Below the pieces are notes generated by a model that did not search any database, was not told where the DNA came from, and saw only the letters and a list, made by a program, of their open reading frames with translations. A DNA stretch of 64,000 nucleotides from JBBDWK01 sp040902885 (GTDB taxonomy: Bacteria > Acidobacteriota > Terriglobia > Bryobacterales > Bryobacteraceae), in contig JBBDWK010000046.1 of assembly GCA_040902885.1 (NCBI GenBank), positions 76,890 through 140,889 of the forward strand, given 5' to 3'. Numbering within the stretch: the stretch's first letter is position 1; each line of letters begins with the position of its first letter. A program made the translations under genes and the position numbers. Below, in pieces: positions 1-8,450 of the stretch.

Positions 1-168
1 GCGATCGTCACGATCCGATTCTATCGGGTCGCCGGCGGCGGCAGCGAATATCAAGTTCGCGAGTTAATAGGGAATTTACGCATTTTGCGGCAGCCCAGCC
101 CATGGTCGCTCACCGCGGGGTGGGGCGAGCGCTTGAAAGACGTCGTATCGAGCTTGCTTCCGGTGTAA
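1..168 (+). CDS. C-terminal fragment of an unrecognised protein (5' truncated by window edge)
   Basis: Frame 1 is open from the first base to a TAA at 166-168, giving 55 residues that end in RLKDVVSSLLPV. The residue composition (mixed hydrophobic and charged, two Trp, no low complexity) looks like real coding sequence. The next downstream element is a large hairpin, consistent with the end of a transcription unit. I do not recognise the family and the N-terminal part lies outside the window, so no function is proposed. Confidence 0.45.
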   Translation, partial: AIVTIRFYRVAGGGSEYQVRELIGNLRILRQPSPWSLTAGWGERLKDVVSSLLPV

Positions 169-174
169 GCGTGG

Positions 175-255
175 TGCGTCACAGAGACAACCGCTCCCTA
201 CGGTCGCGGCTCCGTTTCCGAGCCGCGACCGCAGGGAGCGGTTGTCGATGCGTCA
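175..255. repeat. REP-like palindromic element, copy 1
   Basis: Bases 186-212 and 220-246 are 27-nt inverted arms matching at 26 positions around a 7-nt loop (213-219). The heptamer TGCGTCA occurs in direct orientation on both sides (175-181 and 249-255). The same arm sequence recurs around 51448-51512 at the other end of the window, so this is a dispersed intergenic repeat and not a gene-specific terminator. It lies between a stop codon at 168 and the start at 304, and could act as a transcript-end hairpin or be a miniature mobile element. Confidence 0.8.
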
Positions 256-303
256 GGAACATTCCGTTTTGACTTTCCCGCATGAATCAAGCACCATCGA
301 CGC

Positions 304-1521
304 ATGAGACTGGTGTTGCTTTTGTTGGCGCCTGTGCTGCTTCTGTGCGGAGACTGGCCCCAATTTCGCGGACCCGGCGGCGAGGGACATTCCGGCGAGC
401 AGGGACTCCCGCTCAAGTGGAGCGGAACCGAGAACGTCGTCTGGAAAGTAGCCCTTCCCGGCCGCGGCTGGTCCTCGCCGTCCATCCAGGGAACGGAGAT
501 CTGGCTCACCACGGCCACTCGAGAGGGTCATTCCCTGCGAGCCATTGCCATCCACCGCGAGAGCGGTAAGCTCTTGCGCGATGTGGAAGTGTTCCAGGTC
601 GCCGACCCAGTGCCGATCAATGGCAAAAACAGTCATGCCTCGCCGACGCCAATCGTTGACGGCGACCGCATCTATCTCCACTATGGTTCAAGCGGCACGG
701 CATGCATTAAGACCTCCGGCGAGACGGTCTGGAAGACCCGGCTCGATTACCGCCATCAGCACGGGTCAGGCGGGTCGCCAGTGCTGTACAACGATCTGCT
801 GATTGTCAATTGCGACGGGACCGACACACAGTACGTGGCGGCGCTCGATAAAAATACGGGCAAGGTTCGCTGGAAGACGCGGCGGGACGGGTATCAGGCC
901 TACAGCACGCCGTTGATCGTCCACGTGGACGGCAAGGACCAGTTGGTGAGTGTGGGCGCGAAGCGGGCCGTGAGCTACGATCCCCGCACCGGAAAGGAAA
1001 TCTGGTCCATAAGCTACGGAGACGGCTTTTCCAACGTGCCTCGCCCCGTGTATGGTCATGGGCTCGTATACATCTGTTCGGGCTTTCATCAGCCGTATCT
1101 CTTCGCCGTGCGGCCGACCGGGACGGGAGACGTAACGGACACCGAAGTCGCCTGGGTTTTGAAACGGAGCGTGCCGCTGACGCCGTCGCCGCTTCTGGTG
1201 GGAGAGGAGTTGTATACCGTCACCGATAACGGCATCGCATCCTGCCTGGACGCCAAAACGGGGAATATTCACTGGCAGGAGCGGCTGGGGGGCAGTCATT
1301 CGGCCTCGCCCACATTTGCCGACGGGCGGATCTACTTCTTGAGCGAGGAAGGCGATAGCACGGTCATCGCTCCCGGACGGAAATTTGAGAAACTGGCGGT
1401 CAACCGCCTGGGTGAGGCCACGCTGGCCTCGATGGCCATTTCCGGCGGAGCGATCTTCATACGGGGCGAGCGGCATTTGTACCGCATTCAGGAGATTCGG
1501 GATAAGACCGCCCGAAAATAG
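304..1521 (+). CDS. Secreted PQQ-type beta-propeller (BamB-like) repeat protein
   Basis: This 405-aa protein has a short N-terminal signal sequence (leucine-rich residues 2-15) followed by GDWPQFRGP, the usual opening of bacterial PQQ-like beta-propeller proteins found in Acidobacteriota and Planctomycetota. Repeated strand-turn units such as ALDKNTGKVRWKT, YDPRTGKEIWS and LDAKTGNIHWQE recur every 40-60 residues, giving about seven blades. Such proteins are exported and are usually of unknown substrate; true PQQ-dependent dehydrogenase active-site residues are not evident. A paralogue with the same opening lies at 56921-58249. The start at the ATG directly before the signal sequence is well supported. 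Confidence 0.85.
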   Translation: MRLVLLLLAPVLLLCGDWPQFRGPGGEGHSGEQGLPLKWSGTENVVWKVALPGRGWSSPSIQGTEIWLTTATREGHSLRAIAIHRESGKLLRDVEVFQVADPVPINGKNSHASPTPIVDGDRIYLHYGSSGTACIKTSGETVWKTRLDYRHQHGSGGSPVLYNDLLIVNCDGTDTQYVAALDKNTGKVRWKTRRDGYQAYSTPLIVHVDGKDQLVSVGAKRAVSYDPRTGKEIWSISYGDGFSNVPRPVYGHGLVYICSGFHQPYLFAVRPTGTGDVTDTEVAWVLKRSVPLTPSPLLVGEELYTVTDNGIASCLDAKTGNIHWQERLGGSHSASPTFADGRIYFLSEEGDSTVIAPGRKFEKLAVNRLGEATLASMAISGGAIFIRGERHLYRIQEIRDKTARK

Positions 1522-1579
1522 GTCCTAAAGTTCCTCCTGTGGATGCCGATAAGTAGGAACGGACAATTCGAGGCGCAAT

Positions 1580-2794
1580 ATGGGAACGCGAGACTGGGAA
1601 TCCTCGGGCCAGCAGGCTCACTGCCGGCGCGTGGCCGCGATCGCCATGGAAGTCGGAACGCGGCTGGGGCTACCCTCCAATTCTGTAAGGATCATCGAGC
1701 ACACCTCGCTGCGGCATCATGCGAGTTCGTTACCCTTAAGCGAGAGTGCTTTCGGGCGTCTCATGAAGGACCTTTTCGGCCCCCAATGGGAATCGCTCGC
1801 GGACGCCAAGGGCGCGGAGCCGACGGCGGCCGGCAAGGCCGGCTGGGTGGCGCAGATTGTGGAAGTGGCCAACCTGCTCGATGAACATATCGAGGGCATG
1901 CCATATGACGATCAGCCCATCGACGAGTTTTTCGAAGAGCTTTCCCGGATGGCCCGAGGAGGACTGTTCGAGCCCGCGATTGTCAAAGCTCTTACCGGTC
2001 CGCCCAGGGCCAGTCTTGACGGACTGCTCGCCGCCGCCGCGCGCCTGCCGGTAACCCCAGCCGTGGCCAGGCGCATGCTTGCTCTGACCTCCGATTCCGA
2101 GATCGATGCCGCCCGGATCGAGAAGCTCGCATCCACGGACGCAATCCTGGCGGCGCAGCTTCTCAAAGTATCCAATTCAAGCCTTTTCCATAACGTAAAG
2201 GAGATCGTCACCATCCGCCAGGCGATTACCCATATCGGGATCGACCTTGCCAAGAAGGTCCTGATCGCCGCCGCGATGCAGCCGCTCTTCGCCTCGTCAC
2301 GGCTCGACGGCCTGTGGAAGCACTCGCTCGAAGTGGCCCAGACCGCCGAGCACCTGGCCCGTCTCTCCGGGAAGGCCGATCCCGAAATCGCCTTTCTCGC
2401 GGGATTGCTTCACGATGTGGGCCGCCTGGTGGTCCAGCGTCTTGGCGGGGAGGTGGCCGTGTCTCATGCCCGCCTGCTCGACCGCGGCGCGGACCCGGTG
2501 GCCGCCGAACTGCTCCTCTTTCGCATCGAGCATGGCCGCATTGGTGAGGAGTTGCTGCGCGGCTGGAACTTCCCGGACCTGTTGCTCGAAGGTATCGGAC
2601 GCCATCACGAGCCGGAACGCTCGGATTCCGTGCTGGCCGCGCTCCTGTATCTTGCGGAGTTTTGCTGTGACGCGCGGGAAGCGCCGCCTTCCGTCGTCCG
2701 GCTCAAGCGAGCCACGGATGCGGCCGGGTTGACGATTGAGCGGTTGCTAGCCGTGCCTCCCGGCGCCGGCTCTTTGAAGGCTCTGGCGGCTTAA
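1580..2794 (+). CDS. HDOD domain protein
   Basis: The 404-aa product has an N-terminal segment of about 130 residues that reads like an incomplete HD region (RRVAAIAMEVGTRLGL) followed by an HDOD domain from about residue 150 to 350. The HDOD part contains LARLSGKADPEIAFLAGLLHDVG, with His278-Asp279 in the HD-like position. HDOD proteins are regulatory, often linked to signal transduction, and mostly lack phosphohydrolase activity. The ATG at 1580 has only a weak GAGGCG upstream, so the exact start is uncertain. It converges with natB at 2856. Confidence 0.8.
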   Translation: MGTRDWESSGQQAHCRRVAAIAMEVGTRLGLPSNSVRIIEHTSLRHHASSLPLSESAFGRLMKDLFGPQWESLADAKGAEPTAAGKAGWVAQIVEVANLLDEHIEGMPYDDQPIDEFFEELSRMARGGLFEPAIVKALTGPPRASLDGLLAAAARLPVTPAVARRMLALTSDSEIDAARIEKLASTDAILAAQLLKVSNSSLFHNVKEIVTIRQAITHIGIDLAKKVLIAAAMQPLFASSRLDGLWKHSLEVAQTAEHLARLSGKADPEIAFLAGLLHDVGRLVVQRLGGEVAVSHARLLDRGADPVAAELLLFRIEHGRIGEELLRGWNFPDLLLEGIGRHHEPERSDSVLAALLYLAEFCCDAREAPPSVVRLKRATDAAGLTIERLLAVPPGAGSLKALAA

Positions 2795-2855
2795 AATTGA
2801 GTGGGGTGGGCTTCAGCATAAACGGGCCGCGGCGCCGGTTTGGATGGAAGAGGTG

Positions 2856-4034
2856 CTACCGGCCAAAAATAATGGCCTCTCGGGTCAAAAGTCGCGATGT
2901 TGCGCCCACTAGCACGAGCGCGCAGGCCAGCACCGCCAAACCCGCCAGTGCGTAGAAAGCCGCACCGGGCGGCTTGCCGCCCAAGACATCTGCCGCTAGC
3001 GCATATTGGCCGATAATCGGTATCGGCGCCAACCAAGGCCGGTTTGACAAGGGGTACATAGTAGCCAGTAGTCCCGGCAACATGGGCAACAGAATCAGAA
3101 TTCCAATGTAACTCTGCGCCTCTTTGAACGACCGGGCAAATGTCGAGGCAAACATCACCACTGCACTCAAGAACAACGCGAGCGGCAACACCAGCGCCAG
3201 CAGGCTCATCAACTCACCATCCGATACCCGAAACCGGATTCCCATATCGTGCCAGGGCACACGCCGCATCACGTTCACTGTAAGAAGCATCGAGAAGACG
3301 ACCGAGCCACAGCCGAACGCCGACGCAGCGAGCCATTTGCCACCCGCCAGCGCGACGCGGGGAACGGGGCTGAGCAGCAGGGGCTCGAGCGATCCGCGCT
3401 CCCGTTCGCCGGCAGTGGCATCGATGGCAATCTGCATCCCACCCGTTAGCGCAGCCATGACCAACAAGAGCGGCAGGATGCTGAGCAGCGTTGCTAATCG
3501 TTCTTGGGCGCTCGAAACCTCGACTTCCTGCACCCGCACCGGCAGAGCGATCGATGGAGCTACGCCGCGGGCGATCAATCGTAACTGAGCCAGGTGGCTG
3601 GAATAGGCAGTTATCAGCGCCCGTACCCGGGCTACCTTCGGGCGCGCGACGTCACGAGTTGTGTCGCTGATCAGCTTCACCGGCGCAGGTACCGCCCGAG
3701 CCATATTCTTCGAGAAGTCCTTCTCGATAAGGAGAATCACATCCTCTTTCCGCTCTCGAACGGCCTGTTCCGGATCGGCTGGGGCCGCCACGATCTCGAG
3801 ACCGGTCTGCTGCTTCATCCAATCGATAAAAGCGGGCGCATATTCGACGCCGACGACGGGCAGCTTCATCTCCTCCGCGTTCCTGCGGCGGCCAGCCATA
3901 GCCGTGAACATGACTCCAAACAGGATTGGCGCCATCATGGCGCCAATCAGCAGTGACGACACCGATCGCCTGTCGCGCACGCCGTCGCGCAGTTCTTTCT
4001 TTAATGCGATCACCAACGGCCTCAACGTGCTCAC
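2856..4034 (-). CDS. natB: ABC-2 type permease, NatB-like
   Basis: This 392-aa protein has one N-terminal membrane segment (about residues 25-45), a large extracytoplasmic region (about 45-185), and five further hydrophobic segments up to the C-terminus, the layout of NatB-type sodium-export permeases. The start ATG overlaps the natA stop by four bases (ATGA), so the two are translationally coupled. It is expected to form the membrane part of an efflux pump with the adjacent ATPase. Sodium as the substrate is only a family-level guess; drug or lipid efflux is equally possible. Confidence 0.82.
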   Translation of the reverse strand: MSTLRPLVIALKKELRDGVRDRRSVSSLLIGAMMAPILFGVMFTAMAGRRRNAEEMKLPVVGVEYAPAFIDWMKQQTGLEIVAAPADPEQAVRERKEDVILLIEKDFSKNMARAVPAPVKLISDTTRDVARPKVARVRALITAYSSHLAQLRLIARGVAPSIALPVRVQEVEVSSAQERLATLLSILPLLLVMAALTGGMQIAIDATAGERERGSLEPLLLSPVPRVALAGGKWLAASAFGCGSVVFSMLLTVNVMRRVPWHDMGIRFRVSDGELMSLLALVLPLALFLSAVVMFASTFARSFKEAQSYIGILILLPMLPGLLATMYPLSNRPWLAPIPIIGQYALAADVLGGKPPGAAFYALAGLAVLACALVLVGATSRLLTREAIIFGR

Positions 4035-4765
4035 GGAGTTTCCTCTGTCTCCAGCCCAGCCAGGGCAACGAAGGCGTCTTCGAGATTGTCACGGCCGGTT
4101 ATGAGCCGCAGTTCTTCGGGCGTTCCGTCGGCCACTACTCTTCCTTGCGCGATCACCACGATGCGATCGCACAGCGCCGAAACTTCCTGCATGATATGAC
4201 TCGAAAACAGCACACAGCAGCCGTCCCGCCGGAGCCCGCGGATCAGCTCTCGCATGGCGCGGGTGCTCATCACGTCCAGCCCGTTGGTTGGCTCGTCCAG
4301 AATCACGTTGCGCGGCTGATGCACAAGCGCTCGTGCGATCGCCACCTTTGTTCGCTCGCCTTGCGAGAAGCCGGAAACACGCCGATCTGCCACTTCGTTC
4401 AGGCCTAAACGGGTCACTAGCGCCTTGACACGCGTGGTCAGAGCGGGCCCGTCAAGACCGTGCAATCGGCCGAAGTATTCGATGTGTTCGATAGGTGTCA
4501 ACCGGGGATAGAGCCCGCGCGAATCGGGCAACAGCCCCATGTGTTTCTGCGCGCCAATCGGATCCGCCACAACATCGGCGTTGTCCACGCGAATCGTACC
4601 CGCATCCGGGCGCATGAGGCCCGACAACAGTCGCAGCGTGGTAGTCTTGCCCGCTCCATTCGGTCCCAATAGCCCGACCACAGTTCCATCGCAGGCGCGG
4701 AAGCTCACATCCCGGACCGCTTCCACTGTGCCAAACCTCTTTTGCAATCCCTGAATTTCGATCAC
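4031..4765 (-). CDS. natA: ABC transporter ATPase, NatA-like
   Basis: The 244-aa ATPase begins at a GTG at 4765, which gives the usual VIEIQGLQKRFG opening; a longer frame to 4825 would add residues unlike the family and overlap the upstream gene. Walker A is GPNGAGKTT, the signature is a variant SGFSQGE, Walker B is VILDEPTNGLD and the H-loop is SSHI. GTGA forms a four-base overlap with the upstream hydrolase stop, and the 3' end overlaps natB the same way. It should energise the NatB permease at the inner membrane. Confidence 0.88.
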   Translation of the reverse strand: MIEIQGLQKRFGTVEAVRDVSFRACDGTVVGLLGPNGAGKTTTLRLLSGLMRPDAGTIRVDNADVVADPIGAQKHMGLLPDSRGLYPRLTPIEHIEYFGRLHGLDGPALTTRVKALVTRLGLNEVADRRVSGFSQGERTKVAIARALVHQPRNVILDEPTNGLDVMSTRAMRELIRGLRRDGCCVLFSSHIMQEVSALCDRIVVIAQGRVVADGTPEELRLITGRDNLEDAFVALAGLETEETP

Positions 4766-6213
4766 GGCTGACCGGCTCCGGTGTAGTTGACAAAAAATGG
4801 CGGCCGGCGCTGCGACTGCAGGCACGCGGGGTCCAGGTTTCTGAGACTGGCTTGATCTAAAAACTTGCCAATGAGTTGCGGCACGCAGCCTCGCGGAGTC
4901 GTACCATGGCCAGCCCCTGGCACAACAAAATGCTTCGAGTTCTTTAGATACTGAGCCACGTGATCGCCCCAGGAGGGCGGCGTAACAGGGTCGTCCGCCC
5001 CCGAGAGAATCAATACGGCCTTGTCGGAAACCACAGGCTGATAGAAATCTTCCGGCACAGCGCCCTTTGGCCAGAACTCACATGGCTTCATCCGCGTGTC
5101 GAAAAAAGCGGTTCCGAGGAATCGGCCTTTTGCCTCGCGTGCGATGTCGCCGGCGTGGATGCGCGGCATGTCCTCGGCGCATACTACCGAAAGAAACATG
5201 CCCTCGCTCATCGCGCCCTTCGGCATGTCGCTTGAGAAGGCCAGAGCCAGCAAACCCTGATAATTCCCTGCAGCCGCATCGGTGATGAGCTGGGGCAGTA
5301 AGGAAGTGGTTGAGGGATTGTAGAGCGCGCTGAAAACGATGGACGCCGCGAGGCGCTGCGAAATATTAATCTCGGCGGACTTGCCCGTGCGCGGGTGGGT
5401 GAAAGCAATGCGAGGCTTGGCAGCTACGTGCTCAAACAGTGTGCTCACCGATTCGCGCAGGCGGGGAAACCGTTTACCGCAGGCTGCGTCTTTGGCGCAG
5501 TCTTCGATCATGAGGTCCAGCGCCCGCTGGCCGTCGCGCGCCGCGAAAAGCGGCAACCGCATGTCGGGCGGGGCAACCCCATCGAGAACCATGCTTCGCA
5601 CGGAGTCTTCATGCCGTTTGAGATACACCAGCGCGGCGCGAGTGCCGTACGAGCCGCCCCAGATATTAATCGCTCCATAGCCCAAGTGCCTCCGGACGTC
5701 GTCCAAATCGTCCATGGCGATCGCCGTGGTGTAAAGGCGCGCATCGGCTTCAAGTTTCGCCAGACAAGCGCGAAGCCGCTCCATGCGAGGGTCGTCGATT
5801 CTCGAAAAGTCTTCCTCATCGCGATCTTCCGGTTCACAGTTCAGGGGATTGGAGTCACCGGTACCGCGCTGGTCGATAAAGACGATGTCGCGGTCGCGCT
5901 GGAAGCGACGGAACATGGGGAGGCTATACGTCGCCAGCGTAGCCGCACCGCCGCCTGGGCCGCCTTGAAAGATAAACAGGGGATCCGGCCGAGGATCGCG
6001 CCGCATCGCCGGTGCGACGACGATCTTGAGTTTGATCTGGCGGCCGGCCTTTGCCGACCGATCCTCAAAAACCGTGTACTGACCGCAGAAGGCCTCGGCA
6101 GGCCCTTCATCAATTTTGCACGGGTGAAGCCGGTCCAGAGCGCTCTGCGGGGTACGTTGACAAGCCGCCAGGATAATGGAAACGACTAACAGACCAGCGC
6201 GCACGAGCGGCAT
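4762..6213 (-). CDS. Lipoprotein alpha/beta hydrolase, TAP/proline-iminopeptidase-like
   Basis: Starting at the ATG at 6213 the product is about 483 aa and has a lipoprotein signal ending in a LAAC lipobox; an ATG at 6231 is a possible alternative start. The oxyanion region GGPGGG, the nucleophile elbow GGSYGT, and the late acidic and His motifs DDPVTPP and PGAGHGT are all present, as in secreted tripeptidyl/prolyl aminopeptidases with a TAP-like C-terminal domain. It is the first gene of a coupled hydrolase-natA-natB operon. The link to efflux could be processing of peptides outside the inner membrane, but that is inference. Confidence 0.85.
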   Translation of the reverse strand: MPLVRAGLLVVSIILAACQRTPQSALDRLHPCKIDEGPAEAFCGQYTVFEDRSAKAGRQIKLKIVVAPAMRRDPRPDPLFIFQGGPGGGAATLATYSLPMFRRFQRDRDIVFIDQRGTGDSNPLNCEPEDRDEEDFSRIDDPRMERLRACLAKLEADARLYTTAIAMDDLDDVRRHLGYGAINIWGGSYGTRAALVYLKRHEDSVRSMVLDGVAPPDMRLPLFAARDGQRALDLMIEDCAKDAACGKRFPRLRESVSTLFEHVAAKPRIAFTHPRTGKSAEINISQRLAASIVFSALYNPSTTSLLPQLITDAAAGNYQGLLALAFSSDMPKGAMSEGMFLSVVCAEDMPRIHAGDIAREAKGRFLGTAFFDTRMKPCEFWPKGAVPEDFYQPVVSDKAVLILSGADDPVTPPSWGDHVAQYLKNSKHFVVPGAGHGTTPRGCVPQLIGKFLDQASLRNLDPACLQSQRRPPFFVNYTGAGQP

Positions 6214-6259
6214 TACGTCACACGGTACCACGCACCACCCCTGCGCTGCGCGCCGAGAC

Positions 6260-6303
6260 GTCCGGACTTCAACAATTTATGCGGACATCGGTCAGGCGAC
6301 CAT
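6260..6303. repeat. Left copy of a direct repeat bracketing the toxin-like island
   Basis: The 44-nt stretch beginning GTCCGGACTTCAACA and ending CATCGGTCAGGCGACCAT is repeated in the same orientation at 8603-8644. The last 18 bases differ at one position. The copies flank a DUF433/PIN-like pair and a RES-domain gene, which suggests a mobile or recombined segment. No transposase is visible. Confidence 0.65.
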
Positions 6304-6352
6304 CCTGGTGCGGTTGATCGCGATGGAGTGATCGGGCGGTCCAGCTATAATC

Positions 6353-6661
6353 GTGTTAGAGGTGTCCACCCTGGCAAAGCGCAAGCAGCAGTTGGTCAAG
6401 CGAATGATCGGGCGATTCATCGTCGCCGATCCCACGATCTGCCACGGCCAGCCGACGTTCCGAGGAACCCGAATCCTGGTGGCCGACGTCTTGGAGCAGG
6501 TGGCCGCGGGCATCGCTTGGGAGACGATCGTAGAGGAGTGGCGCGGCACCGTGTCTTCGGACGCCATCTCGGAAGCAGTTCGACTGGCGAGCCAGGCATT
6601 TCGCGATCATTCCGCCCAATACACAGCGCCTGAATACGTGCTCGAACGAGCTCAGGCTTGA
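6353..6661 (+). CDS. DUF433 antitoxin-like protein
   Basis: The product carries the DUF433 core FIVADPTICHGQPTFRGTR followed by a helical VLEQVAAG segment, a small winged-helix-type fold often paired with PIN-like partners. The frame can begin at GTG 6353, GTG 6362 or ATG 6404; the last gives 85 aa, the normal family length, while GTG 6362 sits 10 nt after TATAAT at 6346-6351 and could be leaderless. The stop overlaps the TTG start of the next gene (TTGA), a typical toxin-antitoxin arrangement. It likely autoregulates and neutralises the downstream PIN-like protein. Confidence 0.75.
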   Translation: MLEVSTLAKRKQQLVKRMIGRFIVADPTICHGQPTFRGTRILVADVLEQVAAGIAWETIVEEWRGTVSSDAISEAVRLASQAFRDHSAQYTAPEYVLERAQA

Positions 6662-7053
6662 TCATCCTCGACGAGAACATCCTCGACGGACAGCGCCTGC
6701 TGCTCGAAGCATGGCGGCTGGCGGCGAGGCAAATCGGAGTCAACCTTGGCCGCAAGGGTCTGAAGGACGAGGAGATTGTCGTTCTGTTGCGCCAGCAGCG
6801 CAAGCCCACGTTTTTTACCCGCGACGGGGGCTTTTACCACCCGGACGTCAGGCATCGAAGCTACTGCCTGGTTGTGACGAGCGTGGGACAAAACGAAGTG
6901 GCTGCGTTTGTTCGGCGCTTTCTCCGCCACCCCGACTTCGATACTCAGGCGAAGAGGATGGGCCGCGTGGTCCGGGTCTCGCATGCCGGCCTTGCGGTCT
7001 GGCGCCTGCGTGCGCAGGCCGAAATTCACACGGTTTGGAGCCGGCCGAGGTAG
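6658..7053 (+). CDS. PIN-like (DUF5615/Mut7-C type) putative toxin
   Basis: The 131-aa protein starts at a TTG that overlaps the stop of the DUF433 gene. It opens with MIILDENIL, matching the acidic N-terminal motif of PIN-like DUF5615 proteins, and has TFFTRDGGFYHPD, matching the second acidic motif. This family is commonly encoded immediately after DUF433 and is thought to be an RNase-like toxin. The C-terminal part (after about residue 95) is longer than the usual compact domain and has many Arg residues. Toxicity itself is inferred from gene context. Confidence 0.7.
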   Translation: MIILDENILDGQRLLLEAWRLAARQIGVNLGRKGLKDEEIVVLLRQQRKPTFFTRDGGFYHPDVRHRSYCLVVTSVGQNEVAAFVRRFLRHPDFDTQAKRMGRVVRVSHAGLAVWRLRAQAEIHTVWSRPR

Positions 7054-7208
7054 CGTCTCCCGGTGCTACGGCGTCTTCCGCGATCTATCTGGATGGGGCA
7101 CTTCTATGGAGAGGGCGTTTGCGTCCAGGTGGGCGGTGCCACGGTCACTCGGCGAATCCTAAACGCCGACTACAAGTGGTTTACATCCCGGATAACCTTG
7201 CGCTGACC

Positions 7209-8450
7209 CTATTTGTGCGGTGGAATCGATGATGATCCTTTGATCAGCTGTTCGCCGCCGATCCGCTCAGTTGCCGATTCTTGGAGTTGAAGCACCGGAT
7301 CTGCGCGTGAGAATCCCGTCTCGCCTCCGCAACTCGAGGAGTCAAAGAAGAATACACAGGCGCGGCGTTCGTTCTGGGAACTCCGATAGACGATCCCATC
7401 GAGCGACTCGCCGCTCCCGGTTCGAAACCGGTGTCGGAAATACTCGGTGACGATCTGCGTGGGGACATACTCGACGTGTTCCATGCCGTCACGCGCGACT
7501 GGCTTTACGAAGTCCTCCTCAAACATATGCAAGAAACGGATGCCGTGTCGTATCTCGCGGTCAACAAAGAAGCTAGGGGGCGAGGGCAGATCAGTCAAAT
7601 CGAGAACCGTCAGTGGTTTCTGGCATCGGAACTGGGCGACGGAGATCACTTTTTCCTCTGCCCCCTCACGGCCCCGATGGAAGGTCTCCGCAATTGCCGT
7701 CTCGCGGTCGAATGCCCCATAGAACATTACGATCCCTGCGGGACTCATACGGTTTGATTGGTATGCTTTCTCACGTGGTGGTGGCCCAAGTTCAGCCGGG
7801 GTGGACGGATGCTCATCAGTCGCATGTACTCGTGCCCGAAACAACACGGTCCCAGCATCGATTGTCGTAATCAGGTTTGCCTTTGGGACAATCGCGCCAA
7901 GTGCATCTAGGATACGTGCCGGTGGGACTCCCTCGTCCGCATCATAGGTGACCCCGAAAGCTTCTGATGGCGGAAATGGATTGCGGTCCGGCGCCGGATT
8001 AGCGTGATCGTCGAAAAGATAGCGATTGTGGTGTTTAACCAAATCCACAAAGACTTGCCAACCCGCGCGGAGCGCAGCGGTCAGGTCCGCTGGTCCGAAG
8101 CGCTTTTTACACCACGTCAAGTTTGGCAGCGCGTCAACCATGTCGTCGATTATCATCTCGTCCGCCTCGAATTCCACTTCATCGGTCAACAACTCGAGGG
8201 TTGTGTACGTATCAGAGTAGTAGCAACCCTCCTCGTTGTCGTATGACACCATTTCAGAATCCACATCGCTGTACTCCCGAAGGATGTTGTCGTAGATGTG
8301 CTGGGCCAGTCGGTTGATTGTGAGGCAGCGTAGATCAGTTGGCGTCTCGCCGCAGTAGTCGCACGGGTGCTCTTCACCTTCCTCCAGAATGAGGGCAGAC
8401 AACGCCTTATCCAAAACGCACTTGTTGCAGACGTACTTGTCGGCAGTCAC
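7209..8450 (-). CDS. HEPN/RES N-terminal domain plus RES domain protein
   Basis: This 413-aa protein begins at a GTG with AGGTG five bases upstream. The N-terminal half has CNKC and CDYC pairs and matches the HEPN/RES N-terminal domain type; the C-terminal half (from about residue 200) has RES features LFRARVH, an AYQSNRMSPAGI loop, FYGAFDRETAIAE and GIVYRSSQ. RES domains act as NAD+-degrading toxins in RES-Xre systems. No Xre/MbcA-like antitoxin is adjacent, which is odd for a free toxin but common for HEPN-fused RES proteins, whose role may be in abortive defence. Confidence 0.82.
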   Translation of the reverse strand: MTADKYVCNKCVLDKALSALILEEGEEHPCDYCGETPTDLRCLTINRLAQHIYDNILREYSDVDSEMVSYDNEEGCYYSDTYTTLELLTDEVEFEADEMIIDDMVDALPNLTWCKKRFGPADLTAALRAGWQVFVDLVKHHNRYLFDDHANPAPDRNPFPPSEAFGVTYDADEGVPPARILDALGAIVPKANLITTIDAGTVLFRARVHATDEHPSTPAELGPPPREKAYQSNRMSPAGIVMFYGAFDRETAIAETFHRGREGAEEKVISVAQFRCQKPLTVLDLTDLPSPPSFFVDREIRHGIRFLHMFEEDFVKPVARDGMEHVEYVPTQIVTEYFRHRFRTGSGESLDGIVYRSSQNERRACVFFFDSSSCGGETGFSRADPVLQLQESATERIGGEQLIKGSSSIPPHK

